Of a stretch of 64,000 nt of DNA, positions 33,901 to 43,619 are shown in pieces. The first letter of the stretch is position 1, and every line of letters begins with the position of its first letter. The translations under genes were made by a program, and so were the position numbers. The notes under the pieces were generated by a model. It searched no databases, was not told the origin of the DNA, and worked only from the letters and a program-made list of their open reading frames with translations. The stretch is from Alloactinosynnema sp. L-07. GTDB lineage: Bacteria; Actinomycetota; Actinomycetes; Mycobacteriales; Pseudonocardiaceae. The stretch lies in NCBI RefSeq assembly GCF_900070365.1, contig NZ_LN850107.1, positions 186,001 through 250,000 of the forward strand, written 5' to 3'.

Positions 33901-36900
33901 TCATCCGGCGCGGCTGCGCCCGCGGTCGGCTTGCCCCAGCTCGCCGGGGGCGCTGGGGTTGTCGTGGCGGCGACGTAGCCGGTCGGCCAGGTCGACGGCC
34001 TGGTGCGTGGGCCGGTCGTCGACCTCGGCGAGCCGGGTGGTCAGCAGGGTGAGGGTGCGCGGGATGGCGTCGAGCTGTCCGAGGCGTTCCTGCAGGCGCA
34101 TGATGTCGCGGTAGATCAGTTCGTTGTGCGGGTCGAACGCGCGCGCGATCTCGAGTAGGTCCAATGTTTGCTGTGGGTCGTCCTCGACCAGGGCGCGGGC
34201 CAGGGCGGCGACGGCGTCGATGGCGTCGCGGCGGATGGCCTCGCGGGCGGTCTCGATCCAGTCGGTACTCAGCCCGTCGGCCAGCGGGCCGGTGTAGCTG
34301 TCGACGATCCGCCGGTACGCCTCGACCCGATCGTCGTCGGTGATGGCGGCGCGGCGGGCGGCCACGGCGGCGGCGAAGTGGTGGTAGTCGACCTGCACCA
34401 GTTCGGGGTCCAGCCGGTATCGGCCCTCGCCGACCACCACGAGGTCGGACAGCACGTTGCCGGTTGCGGCGGCCAGGGCGCGGCGCAGACGTGAGATCGA
34501 GGTGTTCATCGCGTTGGTGGTCCGCTCCGGTGGGCTCGTGGCCCACAGGGCGGCGATGAGTGCCTCGCGGCTGGCGCCGTCGGGGTGCAGCGCCAGGAAG
34601 ACCAGCAGTTCGCGCAGGCGTGGCTGGAACGCCGAGGTGATCTCACGTTCGGCGGCCTCGCCCTCGGGTGTGGCCGGCGCGGGGCGCCACCACACCCGCG
34701 GCGGCCCGAGCACGCTGACGCGCAACGGCGCGGACGACGCGGACGACGCGGACGACGCGACGCGCGGCTCGCCGGGGCCCTGTGGTCCCCTCTCCGCTGG
34801 CCAGCCGTGCCGATGGCCTTCACCGGCATCCTGGGCTGCTTGGTCGGCGTCGGGGCGAACGGGCTGGACGGGGCGCAACCGAAGACCGGGTGACGTCGCT
34901 GGCGCGGGCTCCGGCCGAAGGATCTCCAGCTCACCGTCGCTTCGCCGGTCGTCATCGCTTGCGGCTGCCAACAGCTCCAGGTCTGTGTCGGCGACCGGCG
35001 CCTGGATGGTGCTCTCGGCGAGCGTGTTCTCGCTGACCGTGTGTCCGCGATCGTCGGTCCTCGCGCCGCGGTCCACCTCGGTGTCCAGGGGCTTGGCGGA
35101 GACGGCGACGGAATCGTCCACGATGACGTGAGGACGCGGCACGACAGCCGGATGCGGCTCGGTGCCGGCGGTGTCGGTGAACTCGGGCTCGGCGCCGGGG
35201 TCGGCGTGACGCAGAAGGTCCATCAGGTCGGCGAGGTGATCGTCACCCAGCCGGAACACACGCGCGCCGCGTAGTGGCTCGCCGAGGCCGGGGCTGGTGG
35301 TGGAGATGGTGCCGTCGTCGCGGACGTAGGCGGTCACCCCGGCGCTCCACTGGCCCAGCAGCAGCCCGGTCACGCCGACGGTCGAACCGTTGTCCACCAC
35401 CGCCTGAAGCCTGCGGGCCTGGCGGCCGGGTGCGCGGGCCGCCAGCACAACGGGCCCCCAGGGTTGGGCTGTGCGCGGGAGTTGACCGACGCGCACCAAC
35501 GTCTCGGATTCCAGCATGTCCAGCGCGGCGTCCAGGTCGGCTGCCACCCGCACACCCGTTGGAAGCGGTGCCTGCGCCGCGCGCCTGCCGAACAGGGCCG
35601 CGAGGTCGTCGGCCGGCACGATGACCGTTGCCGGCCGGTTCGTGGTGGTGAACGCTGTGCTGAGGATGGCCACGAGCAGCGCACGGACCGCGGCGGGGGC
35701 GCCCGCGCCGAGCAGGCCCAGGCCGTGCGCGGAGGCCAGGTCCACGGCGATCTCCCGGCCGTCCCGCACACCCACCGGCAGAACCGGTGCTTCGTCGTCG
35801 GGGACGTCGGCGGCGCTGGCATGGGTGCCGAGTACGAGCGGCAGTGCCGGTGCGCGTGGTGCGCGCTCGCCCGGCCAGTCGAGGTCCACCTCATCTTCGG
35901 TGGTGTCGTCGTGGTCGGCGCGCAGGTGCGCCAGCCGCAGCTGGTAGACGACCGGGGCGACGGGCAGGTCGCTGCGGTCACCGCTGCCCGGCTGATACCG
36001 GCGTCGGTTCCGCCGCCGGGCCGCGACCAAGGCGGCGCTGACCGCTGCGGCCAGGCCAAGGCCGACGAACAGTTCCTCGCCCCAGCTGAACCCCGGCTCG
36101 CCCACCGCGTCGGTGCTCGGGGACGCCTGGGTCGCCGGTGGAGCCTGGGTGGTGCGAGGGGCTTCGGTGGTGGCGGGTGGTTGTGTTGTGGAGGGGGCCG
36201 GTGTCGTCGTGTTGCTGCTGTGTGGGGGCTCCGGTGCAGGGGGCGGGGTTAGTGGCGGTGGCACCGGGACGGTGGGTGGTGGGGAGCTGACGGTGGCGTT
36301 CTCGGGCAGGGCCATCTCCTCGCCAGGGAAGATCAGGCCGGGGCGGGTGAAGGTGCCGCCGTTCGGTTGTGGTTTGCCCTTGTTGAGTGCGTAGATCTCC
36401 GGCCAGCGGTTGCCGTCGCCGAGGGTGCGTTCGGACATCCGCCACAGCGAGTCGTACACGCCGGTGTCGGGGTTGTACGCAAGCACCACCGCGGACTTCG
36501 CGCGGCCGGGCTGCTCGACCATCCCGGCCGCCTCGTGGTGATACGGCGCGCTGTGGGCGACCGGCCGCATCCCAGCGAACTCTGCTGGTTCGGCGGGTGT
36601 GGTCCAGGCGGGAGCCGTCGCCACCACCTCAGCCGCGGCACCGCCCGCAGCGGACGGGCCCGCGACTGGCAGGCCGGCGCGTTGGCCGAGGATGGAGATC
36701 AGGACCGCGCCGACGAGCACGGCCGCGATCCGGTGCACCGGTCCGGCCGCTGACAGGTCGGGCATCGTCGCGTCGTGGGCGATCTCGACTGCGCAGCGGG
36801 CGACGTCGAGGGTGAAGAAGGCCCACACGAGCCAGGTAAGGCAGGCGAGGAAGTCCAGTAGGAACGTGGTGGTCATCGGGCCGAGCAGGACACCCTGGAC

Positions 36901-37110
36901 TTCCGCCCAGGAGGGTAGGTGGTCCGGCAGAGGCCAGCCGACGAAGTGCGTCAACGCCCACGGCAATCCGGCCAGTAGCGCGGCCAGGACGGCAGCCGCC
37001 AGGAGTCCGCGCATTAGCCGTCCGAGCACGCCGAGCACGCGCCCGGCACCGTGCCACGTCCGGCCTCGCGTTCGCGGCGTGCGGCGGGGGCGATGCGGTG
37101 ATGCGGCCAT
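33901..37110 (-). CDS. Giant membrane LysM / BTAD-domain protein of the Tad cluster
   Basis: 1069 aa. Three membrane segments near the front (about 30-55, 75-100 and 125-145) and one at about 350-368. A LysM-like segment (DSLWRMSERTLGDGNRWPEI, PGLIFPGEEMALP) lies at about 220-265, followed by a Pro/Thr linker. A large variable middle follows. The C-terminus has a winged-helix (PLRVSVLGPPRVWW, REALIAALWATSPPERTTNA, ISRLRRAL; about 790-880) and BTAD helical repeats (about 890-1040), as in SARP-type regulators. Such fusions accompany actinobacterial Tad loci and may link envelope state to regulation or complex assembly. Last gene of the operon. Confidence 0.8.
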   Translation of the reverse strand: MAASPHRPRRTPRTRGRTWHGAGRVLGVLGRLMRGLLAAAVLAALLAGLPWALTHFVGWPLPDHLPSWAEVQGVLLGPMTTTFLLDFLACLTWLVWAFFTLDVARCAVEIAHDATMPDLSAAGPVHRIAAVLVGAVLISILGQRAGLPVAGPSAAGGAAAEVVATAPAWTTPAEPAEFAGMRPVAHSAPYHHEAAGMVEQPGRAKSAVVLAYNPDTGVYDSLWRMSERTLGDGNRWPEIYALNKGKPQPNGGTFTRPGLIFPGEEMALPENATVSSPPPTVPVPPPLTPPPAPEPPHSSNTTTPAPSTTQPPATTEAPRTTQAPPATQASPSTDAVGEPGFSWGEELFVGLGLAAAVSAALVAARRRNRRRYQPGSGDRSDLPVAPVVYQLRLAHLRADHDDTTEDEVDLDWPGERAPRAPALPLVLGTHASAADVPDDEAPVLPVGVRDGREIAVDLASAHGLGLLGAGAPAAVRALLVAILSTAFTTTNRPATVIVPADDLAALFGRRAAQAPLPTGVRVAADLDAALDMLESETLVRVGQLPRTAQPWGPVVLAARAPGRQARRLQAVVDNGSTVGVTGLLLGQWSAGVTAYVRDDGTISTTSPGLGEPLRGARVFRLGDDHLADLMDLLRHADPGAEPEFTDTAGTEPHPAVVPRPHVIVDDSVAVSAKPLDTEVDRGARTDDRGHTVSENTLAESTIQAPVADTDLELLAAASDDDRRSDGELEILRPEPAPATSPGLRLRPVQPVRPDADQAAQDAGEGHRHGWPAERGPQGPGEPRVASSASSASSAPLRVSVLGPPRVWWRPAPATPEGEAAEREITSAFQPRLRELLVFLALHPDGASREALIAALWATSPPERTTNAMNTSISRLRRALAAATGNVLSDLVVVGEGRYRLDPELVQVDYHHFAAAVAARRAAITDDDRVEAYRRIVDSYTGPLADGLSTDWIETAREAIRRDAIDAVAALARALVEDDPQQTLDLLEIARAFDPHNELIYRDIMRLQERLGQLDAIPRTLTLLTTRLAEVDDRPTHQAVDLADRLRRRHDNPSAPGELGQADRGRSRAG

Positions 37111-37154
37111 GACGTGCTCGTTTCCTCAGCAGACCTGGACGTGTTCGCTCGCCG

Positions 37155-37172
37155 CGCCGTCACGCGACGGCG
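37155..37172. terminator. Short hairpin between Tad genes
   Basis: CGCCGTC at 37155-37161 and GACGGCG at 37166-37172 pair around ACGC. It lies between the 141-aa gene and the BTAD gene and may limit read-through, though there is no T-run. Confidence 0.3.
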
Positions 37173-37224
37173 ATGGGCCGGCGCCGTCGGCGAACCTCGG
37201 GTGCGACGCGGTCGTGAGCACGGG

Positions 37225-37650
37225 TCAACTCGCTTGGGCCACGAGCCGCTCGGAGGTGTCCGACCCTGTAGTGGTCGAGCCCTCGCGTGAGTCGGGCGCC
37301 TGCCCCCGTGTCGACGTCCTCGGTTCCGAAGCACGGCGCGTGTCACTCTGCGTGCCAGGCACGGCCGCGGCCTTCCTTCGCTTGCCGCGGCCGGGCTTGC
37401 TCCCCGCGAGCCATCCGGTGAGGTCGGACGGTTTGAGGTCGGTGAACGCCGCCAGTTCGTCGACGTCGATGACGTCCTGGGCGTCGGCTACCACCTCGCC
37501 GAGCTCACGTTCCACCTCGGCGAGCTGTTCGACGATCGCAGCTCGGCGTTGGGCGAGTTCGCCGACCTGCTGCGCGGCGGCGGCTCTGCGTGCGCTGCGG
37601 ACGGTGTCGGCCTCCTCGACGCGCTGGCGGATCTCCTCGGGCGTTGCCAT
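37225..37650 (-). CDS. Small coiled-coil Tad-locus protein
   Basis: 141 aa, ATG at 37650 with GGGGAAG 5 nt upstream. Residues about 3-60 predict a long coiled coil (EEADTVRSARRAAAAQQVGE, EQLAEVERELGEVV). A short helix-turn segment (ELAAFTDLKPSDLTGWLAGS) and a basic/Ser-rich tail follow. The position in the Tad operon suggests an assembly or regulatory accessory. No known family assigned. Confidence 0.55.
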   Translation of the reverse strand: MATPEEIRQRVEEADTVRSARRAAAAQQVGELAQRRAAIVEQLAEVERELGEVVADAQDVIDVDELAAFTDLKPSDLTGWLAGSKPGRGKRRKAAAVPGTQSDTRRASEPRTSTRGQAPDSREGSTTTGSDTSERLVAQAS

Positions 37651-37700
37651 GCTGCTTCCCCTTCTCTGCGATGCCGTGTTCACGACGGGCGACGGTGTGG

Positions 37701-38192
37701 TCATGGGTCGATCGCGGTCACCCCGCGCTGCGGGTGTGCGCTGCCCTGCCCGTGCACTTGGAGCGATCCGATGCCGACCAGCCCGAGCAGCTGGGTGGTC
37801 TGCGAGGCGGTCACGGTGACCGTGACGGTGTCGCCGGAGACGGTCACCGTGCCGGAGGCGCCCTCGGCGGCCAGGTGCGCCTGGGCGTTCGCGACCGCCT
37901 GGGCGGGCACGAGCTGCACGGTGCCGTTGCCGCGGTAGGCGGTGAGGTCGATTGCCTGGGCGCCGGCGCGGGCGGCGGCCTCGGCCTGGCCGTTGGCCCG
38001 TACTTTGGCGGCCAGCGCGAGGCCACCGTCGAGGGTCAGGCCGGCCAGGGCCAGGATGCCGACCGTCAGCGCCAGGACGAACGCGGTCACGCGGCCTTCG
38101 TCGGCGCGCCACCACCGCAGGTGCGTGCGCCACCACGTCGACCACGAGGTCGACCAACGGCTGCGCCGAGCGTGGCGGCCTCGCCGGGTCAT
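37701..38192 (-). CDS. TadE/TadG-like pseudopilin (Rv3654c-like)
   Basis: 163 aa, ATG inside an ATGA overlap with the upstream TadE gene. A basic Trp-rich N-terminus is followed by [21 protein letters not shown], one N-terminal membrane helix as in helicase/secretion-neighbourhood TadE-like proteins. The extracellular part is Ala/Thr/Val-rich. Unlike its neighbours it lacks Glu at position +5 after the candidate processing glycine (it has Phe), so cleavage by the prepilin peptidase is less certain. Confidence 0.7.
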   Translation of the reverse strand: MTRRGRHARRSRWSTSWSTWWRTHLRWWRADEGRVTAFVLALTVGILALAGLTLDGGLALAAKVRANGQAEAAARAGAQAIDLTAYRGNGTVQLVPAQAVANAQAHLAAEGASGTVTVSGDTVTVTVTASQTTQLLGLVGIGSLQVHGQGSAHPQRGVTAIDP

Positions 38193-38728
38193 GTTCCGCT
38201 CCCGGTGTCCGGGGTCGAACGCCAGAGGTCCACGGGTTCGACCGAGGTGGCCGACAGGGTCTTGCCGCCGGGCACGCCGAGGATGAGCGCGTCGCCGAAG
38301 TCGACGGCGCAGGACACGGTCACGCTGACCGTGCCGCCGGGGCGCAGGCCGCCGGTCGAGGTGCTCACCGACAACGACGCGCACGTCACCCCCGCTGAGG
38401 ACAGCGCGCTCGCGGCGGTGGATTGGGCCGCGGCGGTCGCGGCTGTCGGGGTGCGTTCGATGCTTGCGGCGCGGGCCGCTTGGTGGGCGGCGTCGTCGAT
38501 GCGGATCCGCGCGTCCACCCCTCGGTGGATGACCACCCCGACGAACACCAGCAACATGATCAGGAACGGTGCGGCGATGGTGATTTCGGCGGCCACCGAC
38601 CCGTCATCTGCGCGCCACCAGTCCGCCCACCCCCGCCGACCGGGGCGCACGCGGCCGTGACACCGTCCTGGGGGCGTGACGGGCGCGCGGGGCGGCGTCG
38701 TCCGCGATGGCATCGTCTGCGGTGTCAT
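38189..38728 (-). CDS. TadE-family pseudopilin
   Basis: 179 aa. After a Pro/Arg-rich N-terminus comes [22 protein letters not shown], with Gly at -1 and Glu at +5 relative to the expected cleavage point, then a hydrophobic helix. This is the class-IVb prepilin signature used by TadE/TadF. A C-terminal extracellular region contains two Cys (VTCAS, VSCAVD) that could form a disulfide. Coupled by ATGA to the next gene. Confidence 0.75.
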   Translation of the reverse strand: MTPQTMPSRTTPPRAPVTPPGRCHGRVRPGRRGWADWWRADDGSVAAEITIAAPFLIMLLVFVGVVIHRGVDARIRIDDAAHQAARAASIERTPTAATAAAQSTAASALSSAGVTCASLSVSTSTGGLRPGGTVSVTVSCAVDFGDALILGVPGGKTLSATSVEPVDLWRSTPDTGSGT

Positions 38729-38734
38729 CGCGGG

Positions 38735-39193
38735 TCACCCGCTCGCCAGGTCGGGGACGAAGCGTTCGACGGGCCCGACGGCCTCGGCGTGCACGGGCAG
38801 GCTCAGGAACGGCACGACCGAGGTCGCGGTCCCGCTGACCCGCACCGAGGCCGAGGCCGCGCTGCGATCCGAGGCGATGGTGGAGCCGGTGAGTGGACCG
38901 CTGGCGAGCTGGTCGAGCAGTTGCCGCGCGCTGGACGTACCGGCCGCGGCGGTCCCGTTCTGGGACCGTGCCACCGCGAGCCCCTGCGAGGCGGCGGCTT
39001 GGGCTATGTGGGTGGCGTGTGACCAGAGCGCGAACTGCACGATCGCCAGCAGCATCAGCAACAACAGCGGGGTCGCGATGACCAGTTCCGCGCTGACCGA
39101 GCCACGATCACCGCGCAGCGCTCGACGGACCCGACGCCATCCGGCGCGAGTCGTTGGCGACCGCTTGCTGTGCTTGTGGCTCACGGGGATCAC
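38735..39193 (-). CDS. TadE-family pseudopilin
   Basis: 152 aa, GTG at 39193 overlapping the Flp-like stop as GTGA. A basic N-terminus is followed by GDRG-SVSAELVIATPLLLLMLLA, again Gly -1/Glu +5 and one membrane helix, then an Ala/Ser-rich outside domain. Typical TadE length and layout. It probably forms part of the pilus tip or assembly platform. Confidence 0.75.
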   Translation of the reverse strand: MIPVSHKHSKRSPTTRAGWRRVRRALRGDRGSVSAELVIATPLLLLMLLAIVQFALWSHATHIAQAAASQGLAVARSQNGTAAAGTSSARQLLDQLASGPLTGSTIASDRSAASASVRVSGTATSVVPFLSLPVHAEAVGPVERFVPDLASG

Positions 39194-39378
39194 ATGGTGA
39201 TGCCGTTGGCCTTCTCGGTGACCTTCGCGATGACGATCGCGATCACCGCCAGCGCTGCCACCACGAGCAGCGCGGTCACCAGGACGGTCTCGGTCGAGTA
39301 CCCGGCCTCCGGCTGGCGCCGCAGCTCCTCCCAGCGCGCCTGCACCACTGTCCACAATGCCTCCACTTGAGTGCGCAT
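39190..39378 (-). CDS. Flp-type pilin-like small protein
   Basis: 62 aa, ATG at 39378. PEAG-YSTETVLVTALLVVAALAV has the Flp prepilin signature: glycine before the cut, Glu at +5 and a 20-residue hydrophobic helix right after. With so short a mature part this is the best candidate for the major Flp pilin. It lies directly downstream of tadC, as in actinobacterial Tad loci. Confidence 0.7.
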   Translation of the reverse strand: MRTQVEALWTVVQARWEELRRQPEAGYSTETVLVTALLVVAALAVIAIVIAKVTEKANGITM

Positions 39379-39440
39379 CGTGTTGTCCTCCCTTGTCGTT
39401 CACGTTCGGTCGTTGCCCGCGCGAGATGCCACAGCCCATG

Positions 39441-40334
39441 TCACAGTCCATTGAGGACCTGCGTAAGCGCGGGATAGGCGATGAAAGCCAGGAACCCGAG
39501 GAACAGCGCCATCACCGGCAAGCTCATGCGCTCGGTGGCCGCTTGGGCGTCGCCCTCGGCCTCGGTGATCTGGTGAGTGCGCAGCGCTCCGGCCTTGGCG
39601 GCCAGAGAGGTGCGGACCTTGGCGCCCTCGGTGCCGGCCAGGCTGACCGACGCGGCGAGTTCGGCGAGTTCGGTGACGTCGAGTTCCTCGCCGAGTTGGC
39701 GCAGGGTCGCCCACGGGGTCGTGCGGGTGAGGCGGGCGGTGTCCAGGGCGCGGCGGATCTGCTCGAACGCCCACCCGCGGCCGATGTTGACCGAGTCGCC
39801 CAGCGCGCTGTCGACCCCGGCTCCCCCGGCCAGGGTGATCCACACCAGGTCCAGGTAGGCCGAGAGGGCGTGGCGGAACCCGGTACGCAACTTCGCGGCT
39901 TCGGCGCGGGCCTGCAGGTCCGGCAGGACGAACCCGACGGCCGCCAGGACGAGTCCGGCGATGATCGGGAACTCGAAGCCGGGTCCGAGCCCTGCCGCGG
40001 TGAGGACCACGGTCAGCAGGACGGGCAACAGCAGCCCGGCGACGGTGAGGGTGGCTTTCTCCGCCAGGTGGGTCGAGGTCGAGCGGCCGATGACCGCCAG
40101 GTCCTTGGCCAGACGTGGGCCGGGGAGCCCCAACGCGCGCAAGGGGGCGATGGCGGGTCGGCCGAGCCGTGCGGCCCAGCCGGTGTCGTCGGTGGCGAGG
40201 ATGGGTGCAGGAGCGGGTGGGGCAGTGGCGTGTGCCAGCACCGCGCCGAGGGCAGGTCGTGGCGGGAACAGGTAGACCGCCAAGGCCCACAGGCCGATCC
40301 CGGATCCGATGCCCAGGGCGATGTAGGTGATCAT
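39441..40334 (-). CDS. tadC: Tad pilus platform protein TadC
   Basis: 297 aa from the ATG at 40334 (CAGGAG 9 nt upstream); the overlapping GTG at 40343 is an alternative. Type II secretion F-like protein with membrane helices at the front, a cytoplasmic helical domain (RTGFRHALSAYLDLVWITLA, LRQLGEELDVTELAELAASV), and final membrane segments (LPVMALFLGFLAFIAYPAL). With TadB it forms the inner-membrane platform on which the TadA ATPase acts. Confidence 0.85.
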   Translation of the reverse strand: MITYIALGIGSGIGLWALAVYLFPPRPALGAVLAHATAPPAPAPILATDDTGWAARLGRPAIAPLRALGLPGPRLAKDLAVIGRSTSTHLAEKATLTVAGLLLPVLLTVVLTAAGLGPGFEFPIIAGLVLAAVGFVLPDLQARAEAAKLRTGFRHALSAYLDLVWITLAGGAGVDSALGDSVNIGRGWAFEQIRRALDTARLTRTTPWATLRQLGEELDVTELAELAASVSLAGTEGAKVRTSLAAKAGALRTHQITEAEGDAQAATERMSLPVMALFLGFLAFIAYPALTQVLNGL

Positions 40335-40339
40335 GGCGT

Positions 40340-41254
40340 TCACTCCTGCCTCGCGGTGACGAGAACCGGTGCCGGGCTGGTCGCCGAGTCTTGGTCGGCG
40401 GTGGAGAGGAAGCGGGCGGGCTGGGCGACGCGGGCGATGCGGCTCAGCCACGCGAACCCGGCGGCGAACAGCGCTCCGATGCCCAGCAGCACGAGCTGCC
40501 CGGCAGCGCTGTCGTAGGCGCCCATGTAGTCGCGGTTGAGCAGCACCACCGTGACGGCGAACCCGATGGTGGTGCCGACGATGACGCGCACCGAGGTGCG
40601 GGTGCGGGCACGTCCGGCTTCCACGCGCATCCGCATCGAGGCTTGCCCGCGGGCGGCGTCGGCCAACGACCCGAGCAGTTCGGCGAGCTGGCGGGTCTGC
40701 TGTTCGGCGGCCAGCAGCAGGGCGGCGATGACCAGGTCGCCGACCGGGTCGTCCAGACGTTCGCCGAGACGGCGCAGTGCGGGTGCCAGGCGGTCGCCGT
40801 TCTCGATGCCGGCGGCGAGCTCGCCGACCTCGCCGCGAATGGCCGTCGGCGCCAGCGGCGCTGTGGCCAGGATCGCCTGCTCTAGCCCGGCTGCGGCCGA
40901 CAGGGTGTCGCGCAGCATCTCGGTCCAGGTGGCGACGGCCTCGATCCGCGCGACTCGGCGGGCGTGCTCGGGGTCGCGGCCCAGCACCCGCGGGAGCGCC
41001 CAGGCGGCGAGGCCGGCCAGGACGGCGCCGACGACCCAGCCGGTGAGCAGACCGGTCACCACCCCTGCGGTCACGGCCAGCGCGATCCGCAGGCTCCGGT
41101 GCTGATCGACGGGCCCGGCTGTACGTGTCCGGGTGCGGCGCTGACGCCGTGGGTCGGTGCCGCGCCAGCCGAGGACCACCAGCAGCAGACCGAGCCCGGT
41201 GCCGACACCGAGCAGCGCCGCGGCGGCCGTGGTGGGGCTGAGGGTGATGTTCAC
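40340..41254 (-). CDS. tadB: Tad pilus platform protein TadB
   Basis: 304 aa, GTG at 41254 overlapping the tadA stop as GTGA. GspF-like: paired N-terminal helices (AAAALLGVGTGLGLLLVVLG, and AVTAGVVTGLLTGWVVGAVL), a cytoplasmic domain with TWTEMLRDTLSAAAGLEQAI, and C-terminal helices. Family length and gene order match TadB. Confidence 0.85.
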   Translation of the reverse strand: MNITLSPTTAAAALLGVGTGLGLLLVVLGWRGTDPRRQRRTRTRTAGPVDQHRSLRIALAVTAGVVTGLLTGWVVGAVLAGLAAWALPRVLGRDPEHARRVARIEAVATWTEMLRDTLSAAAGLEQAILATAPLAPTAIRGEVGELAAGIENGDRLAPALRRLGERLDDPVGDLVIAALLLAAEQQTRQLAELLGSLADAARGQASMRMRVEAGRARTRTSVRVIVGTTIGFAVTVVLLNRDYMGAYDSAAGQLVLLGIGALFAAGFAWLSRIARVAQPARFLSTADQDSATSPAPVLVTARQE

Positions 41255-42720
41255 GGTGTCCACCAGCCCTCGGGGTTCTCCAGCACGCCGGGGTCGAAGC
41301 CGACGTCGACCAGGTCGTCGAGGGTGTCGCTGCGCAGCGCTCCGGCCACGGGGCGGGCGCGGCGGTCGGGGCCTGGGCGGTAGACCTCGTTGGAGATCAC
41401 CTGTGGGCCGTCGGCGCCGACGACCTCGCGGATCGAGGACACGACACGGGTGCGTCGATCCTCGGCGCGGGCCAGGTGCACCACGAAGTGCACAGCGCTC
41501 GCGACCAGCAGGTTGGTGGCTTCCAGCGGGAGCCGTTCGACCCCTTGGGCGGCGTAGGAGGCGAGGCGGGTGAACGCGATCCGGGAACTGGAGGCGTGCA
41601 GGGTGGCCATCGAGCCGTCGTTGCCCTGGGACATGGCGTTGCACATCGGAATGACCTCGGGGCCGCGGATCTCGCCGACGATCACCCGGTCCGGCGACAT
41701 GCGCAGGCCCCACCGCACGAGTTCGGCCTGGCTGATCGCGCCTTCGCCTTCGACGTTGGCTTCGCGCGCCTGGAAGGCGGTCACGTCGGCGTGGATGTCC
41801 GGGTCGTGGTCCAACCCGAGTTCGAAGGCGTCCTCGATGGTGACGATGCGCTCCAACGGATCCATCTCGGATGCCAGCGCACGCAGCAGGGTGGTCTTGC
41901 CCGCGCCGGTGCCGCCGGTGATCAAGACATTCTTGCGGGCCTTGACCAACGCCCGCAGGAACTGCTCCAGGCCGGGATCGACGGTGCCTCGGCGGCGCAG
42001 CTCCGGAAGGGTGACGGTGAGGTAGCCGTGGCGGCGGATCGACAGGGCGGTCACGCCCCCGGCGGTCAGGCCCATCACCGCGAACAGCCGCTCGCCGCCG
42101 GGGAGCTGGAGGTTGACCGCCGGGGAACCCTGGTCGAACCGCCGCTCCTGGCTGCTGGCGCGGGCGGCGAGCAGCCGGACCAAGTCAGTGAGTTCCTCGT
42201 TCGAGCCCGCGATCGAGGCGACCGGGGCGCGGCGGCCGTCGTTGTACTGGACGAACACCCGATCGAACCTGTTGGCGTTGATCGTCTCCACCATCGGGTC
42301 GTCCAGCAGCGGCTGCAGCCCGGCCATGCCGAACAGCTCGTTGACGACCTCCCCGACGACCCGCTGCTCGACCTCGCGAGGCAGCAACTGCCGGCCCGCG
42401 GCCAGCTCGTTCTCGGTGTGCACACGCAGCGCCTCGTCGAGGATGCCGCGCGCCAGCTCCCGCCGGGCCTCGCGGGTCGCGGTCGTCCCGGTGCGGTCCT
42501 GCTGATCAGCCACCCGCTGCGGCAGCTCGGCATTCAACCGCTCCCGCAAGTGCTGCCGCAGCCGCGTGGTAGCGGCCGACAGGTCAGCCGTGTCCTCATC
42601 GGTGCCCCAGCCCAGCGGCGGCACACCAGCGTCAGGGCCAGGTGCGGGGGCCGGTCCGGATGGCTGTTGGTGGGGGCGCAGCGGCACCGGCGCCGGGTAC
42701 TGGTTGGTCGGGTACGTCAC
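41251..42720 (-). CDS. tadA: Tad pilus assembly ATPase TadA (CpaF)
   Basis: 489 aa, GTG start overlapping the TadZ-like stop. Secretion ATPase with Walker A TGGTGAGKTTLLRAL (about 265), Asp box TIEDAFELGLDHD, Walker B MSPDRVIVGEIRGPEVI and His box GNDGSMATLHASSSR, all in the order of CpaF/TadA. The N-terminal Pro-rich 45 residues are an extra tail. It powers assembly of the type IVb pilus. Confidence 0.93.
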   Translation of the reverse strand: MTYPTNQYPAPVPLRPHQQPSGPAPAPGPDAGVPPLGWGTDEDTADLSAATTRLRQHLRERLNAELPQRVADQQDRTGTTATREARRELARGILDEALRVHTENELAAGRQLLPREVEQRVVGEVVNELFGMAGLQPLLDDPMVETINANRFDRVFVQYNDGRRAPVASIAGSNEELTDLVRLLAARASSQERRFDQGSPAVNLQLPGGERLFAVMGLTAGGVTALSIRRHGYLTVTLPELRRRGTVDPGLEQFLRALVKARKNVLITGGTGAGKTTLLRALASEMDPLERIVTIEDAFELGLDHDPDIHADVTAFQAREANVEGEGAISQAELVRWGLRMSPDRVIVGEIRGPEVIPMCNAMSQGNDGSMATLHASSSRIAFTRLASYAAQGVERLPLEATNLLVASAVHFVVHLARAEDRRTRVVSSIREVVGADGPQVISNEVYRPGPDRRARPVAGALRSDTLDDLVDVGFDPGVLENPEGWWTP

Positions 42721-43619
42721 GATGCCTGCCCTCCCTGCTGGTCGCGGTGGCCGGTTGCGGGGTTCGGTGCGACGCGCACGCCGTTGGACGAGACCGCGCC
42801 GGGCGGCACACCCGGAACCGAGCGCAGGACCGGGACCTGCGTCACCGGCTCAGCGGTCCGGGGCGCAGTTCGGCTTGCCGGTGTGCGCTCGCGGGTGGCG
42901 AGTTCAGTGGCGACGCGGTGGGCGAACCGGCCGAGTGCCGAGTGCTCGGGGCCGCTGCGACCCCAGCGCAGCTTGTTCGGCCGGCCGCACAGCACGGCCG
43001 CGCCGCTCGGGTCGTCGGGCACGCGCCCCAGCGGTGACACGCCGAGTTCGCGGGCGACCTCGGCGGTGGAGTAGCCGTCACCCACCAGAAGCAGCACCGG
43101 GTTCGGGCTCCAGCGGCCGACCGCGGGCAGCCGGCGCGGCAGGTGCGCGAGGTCGTCGGCGTGAGCCCGCGACAGCAGCACGACCGCGTCGGAGGCGCGC
43201 ACGATCGGCAGAGCGGGCGAGCCGGGGTCCACACGCCCGCAGTCGACGATGACCACCGTGCCGGGCTGGTTGGCCGCCGCGCGGAGCACCCCGAGCCCGC
43301 TGGTCGGGTCCGGTGCCAAGGCCGACAGTGCCGCGCGGGCTTGGTCGGCATCGGGTGGGGCGCAGATCACCGGCAGGCCGCCGGGAAGCTGCTGGGTGTG
43401 CCGCCACACCAGGTCGGCGTCGGCGCCGCGGCGCGCGGCGGCGGCAAGGCTCACCAGGCCCGGTGTCGAGGACAGGGAGAACCGCAGGCCGAGATCGCCA
43501 CCGGAAGGATCGGCCTCGACCATCAGTGCGCGTGCCGGAGCGGGCCAGCGGGCGGCCAGGGCCACGGCCAGCGTGGTGGTGCCCGGTGAGCCTTTCAGGG
43601 ACAAAACCGAGATCAACAT
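42717..43619 (-). CDS. TadZ/CpaE-like MinD-fold ATPase
   Basis: 300 aa, ATG at 43619 overlapping the upstream stop (TGATG) with GGAGG upstream. Deviant Walker A SLKGSPGTTTLAVALA, switch-like EADPSGGDLGLR and VVIVDCGRVD mark the ParA/MinD fold of TadZ/CpaE, which positions the pilus apparatus in the cell. The C-terminal ~55 residues are a disordered tail. Confidence 0.82.
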   Translation of the reverse strand: MLISVLSLKGSPGTTTLAVALAARWPAPARALMVEADPSGGDLGLRFSLSSTPGLVSLAAAARRGADADLVWRHTQQLPGGLPVICAPPDADQARAALSALAPDPTSGLGVLRAAANQPGTVVIVDCGRVDPGSPALPIVRASDAVVLLSRAHADDLAHLPRRLPAVGRWSPNPVLLLVGDGYSTAEVARELGVSPLGRVPDDPSGAAVLCGRPNKLRWGRSGPEHSALGRFAHRVATELATRERTPASRTAPRTAEPVTQVPVLRSVPGVPPGAVSSNGVRVAPNPATGHRDQQGGQAS

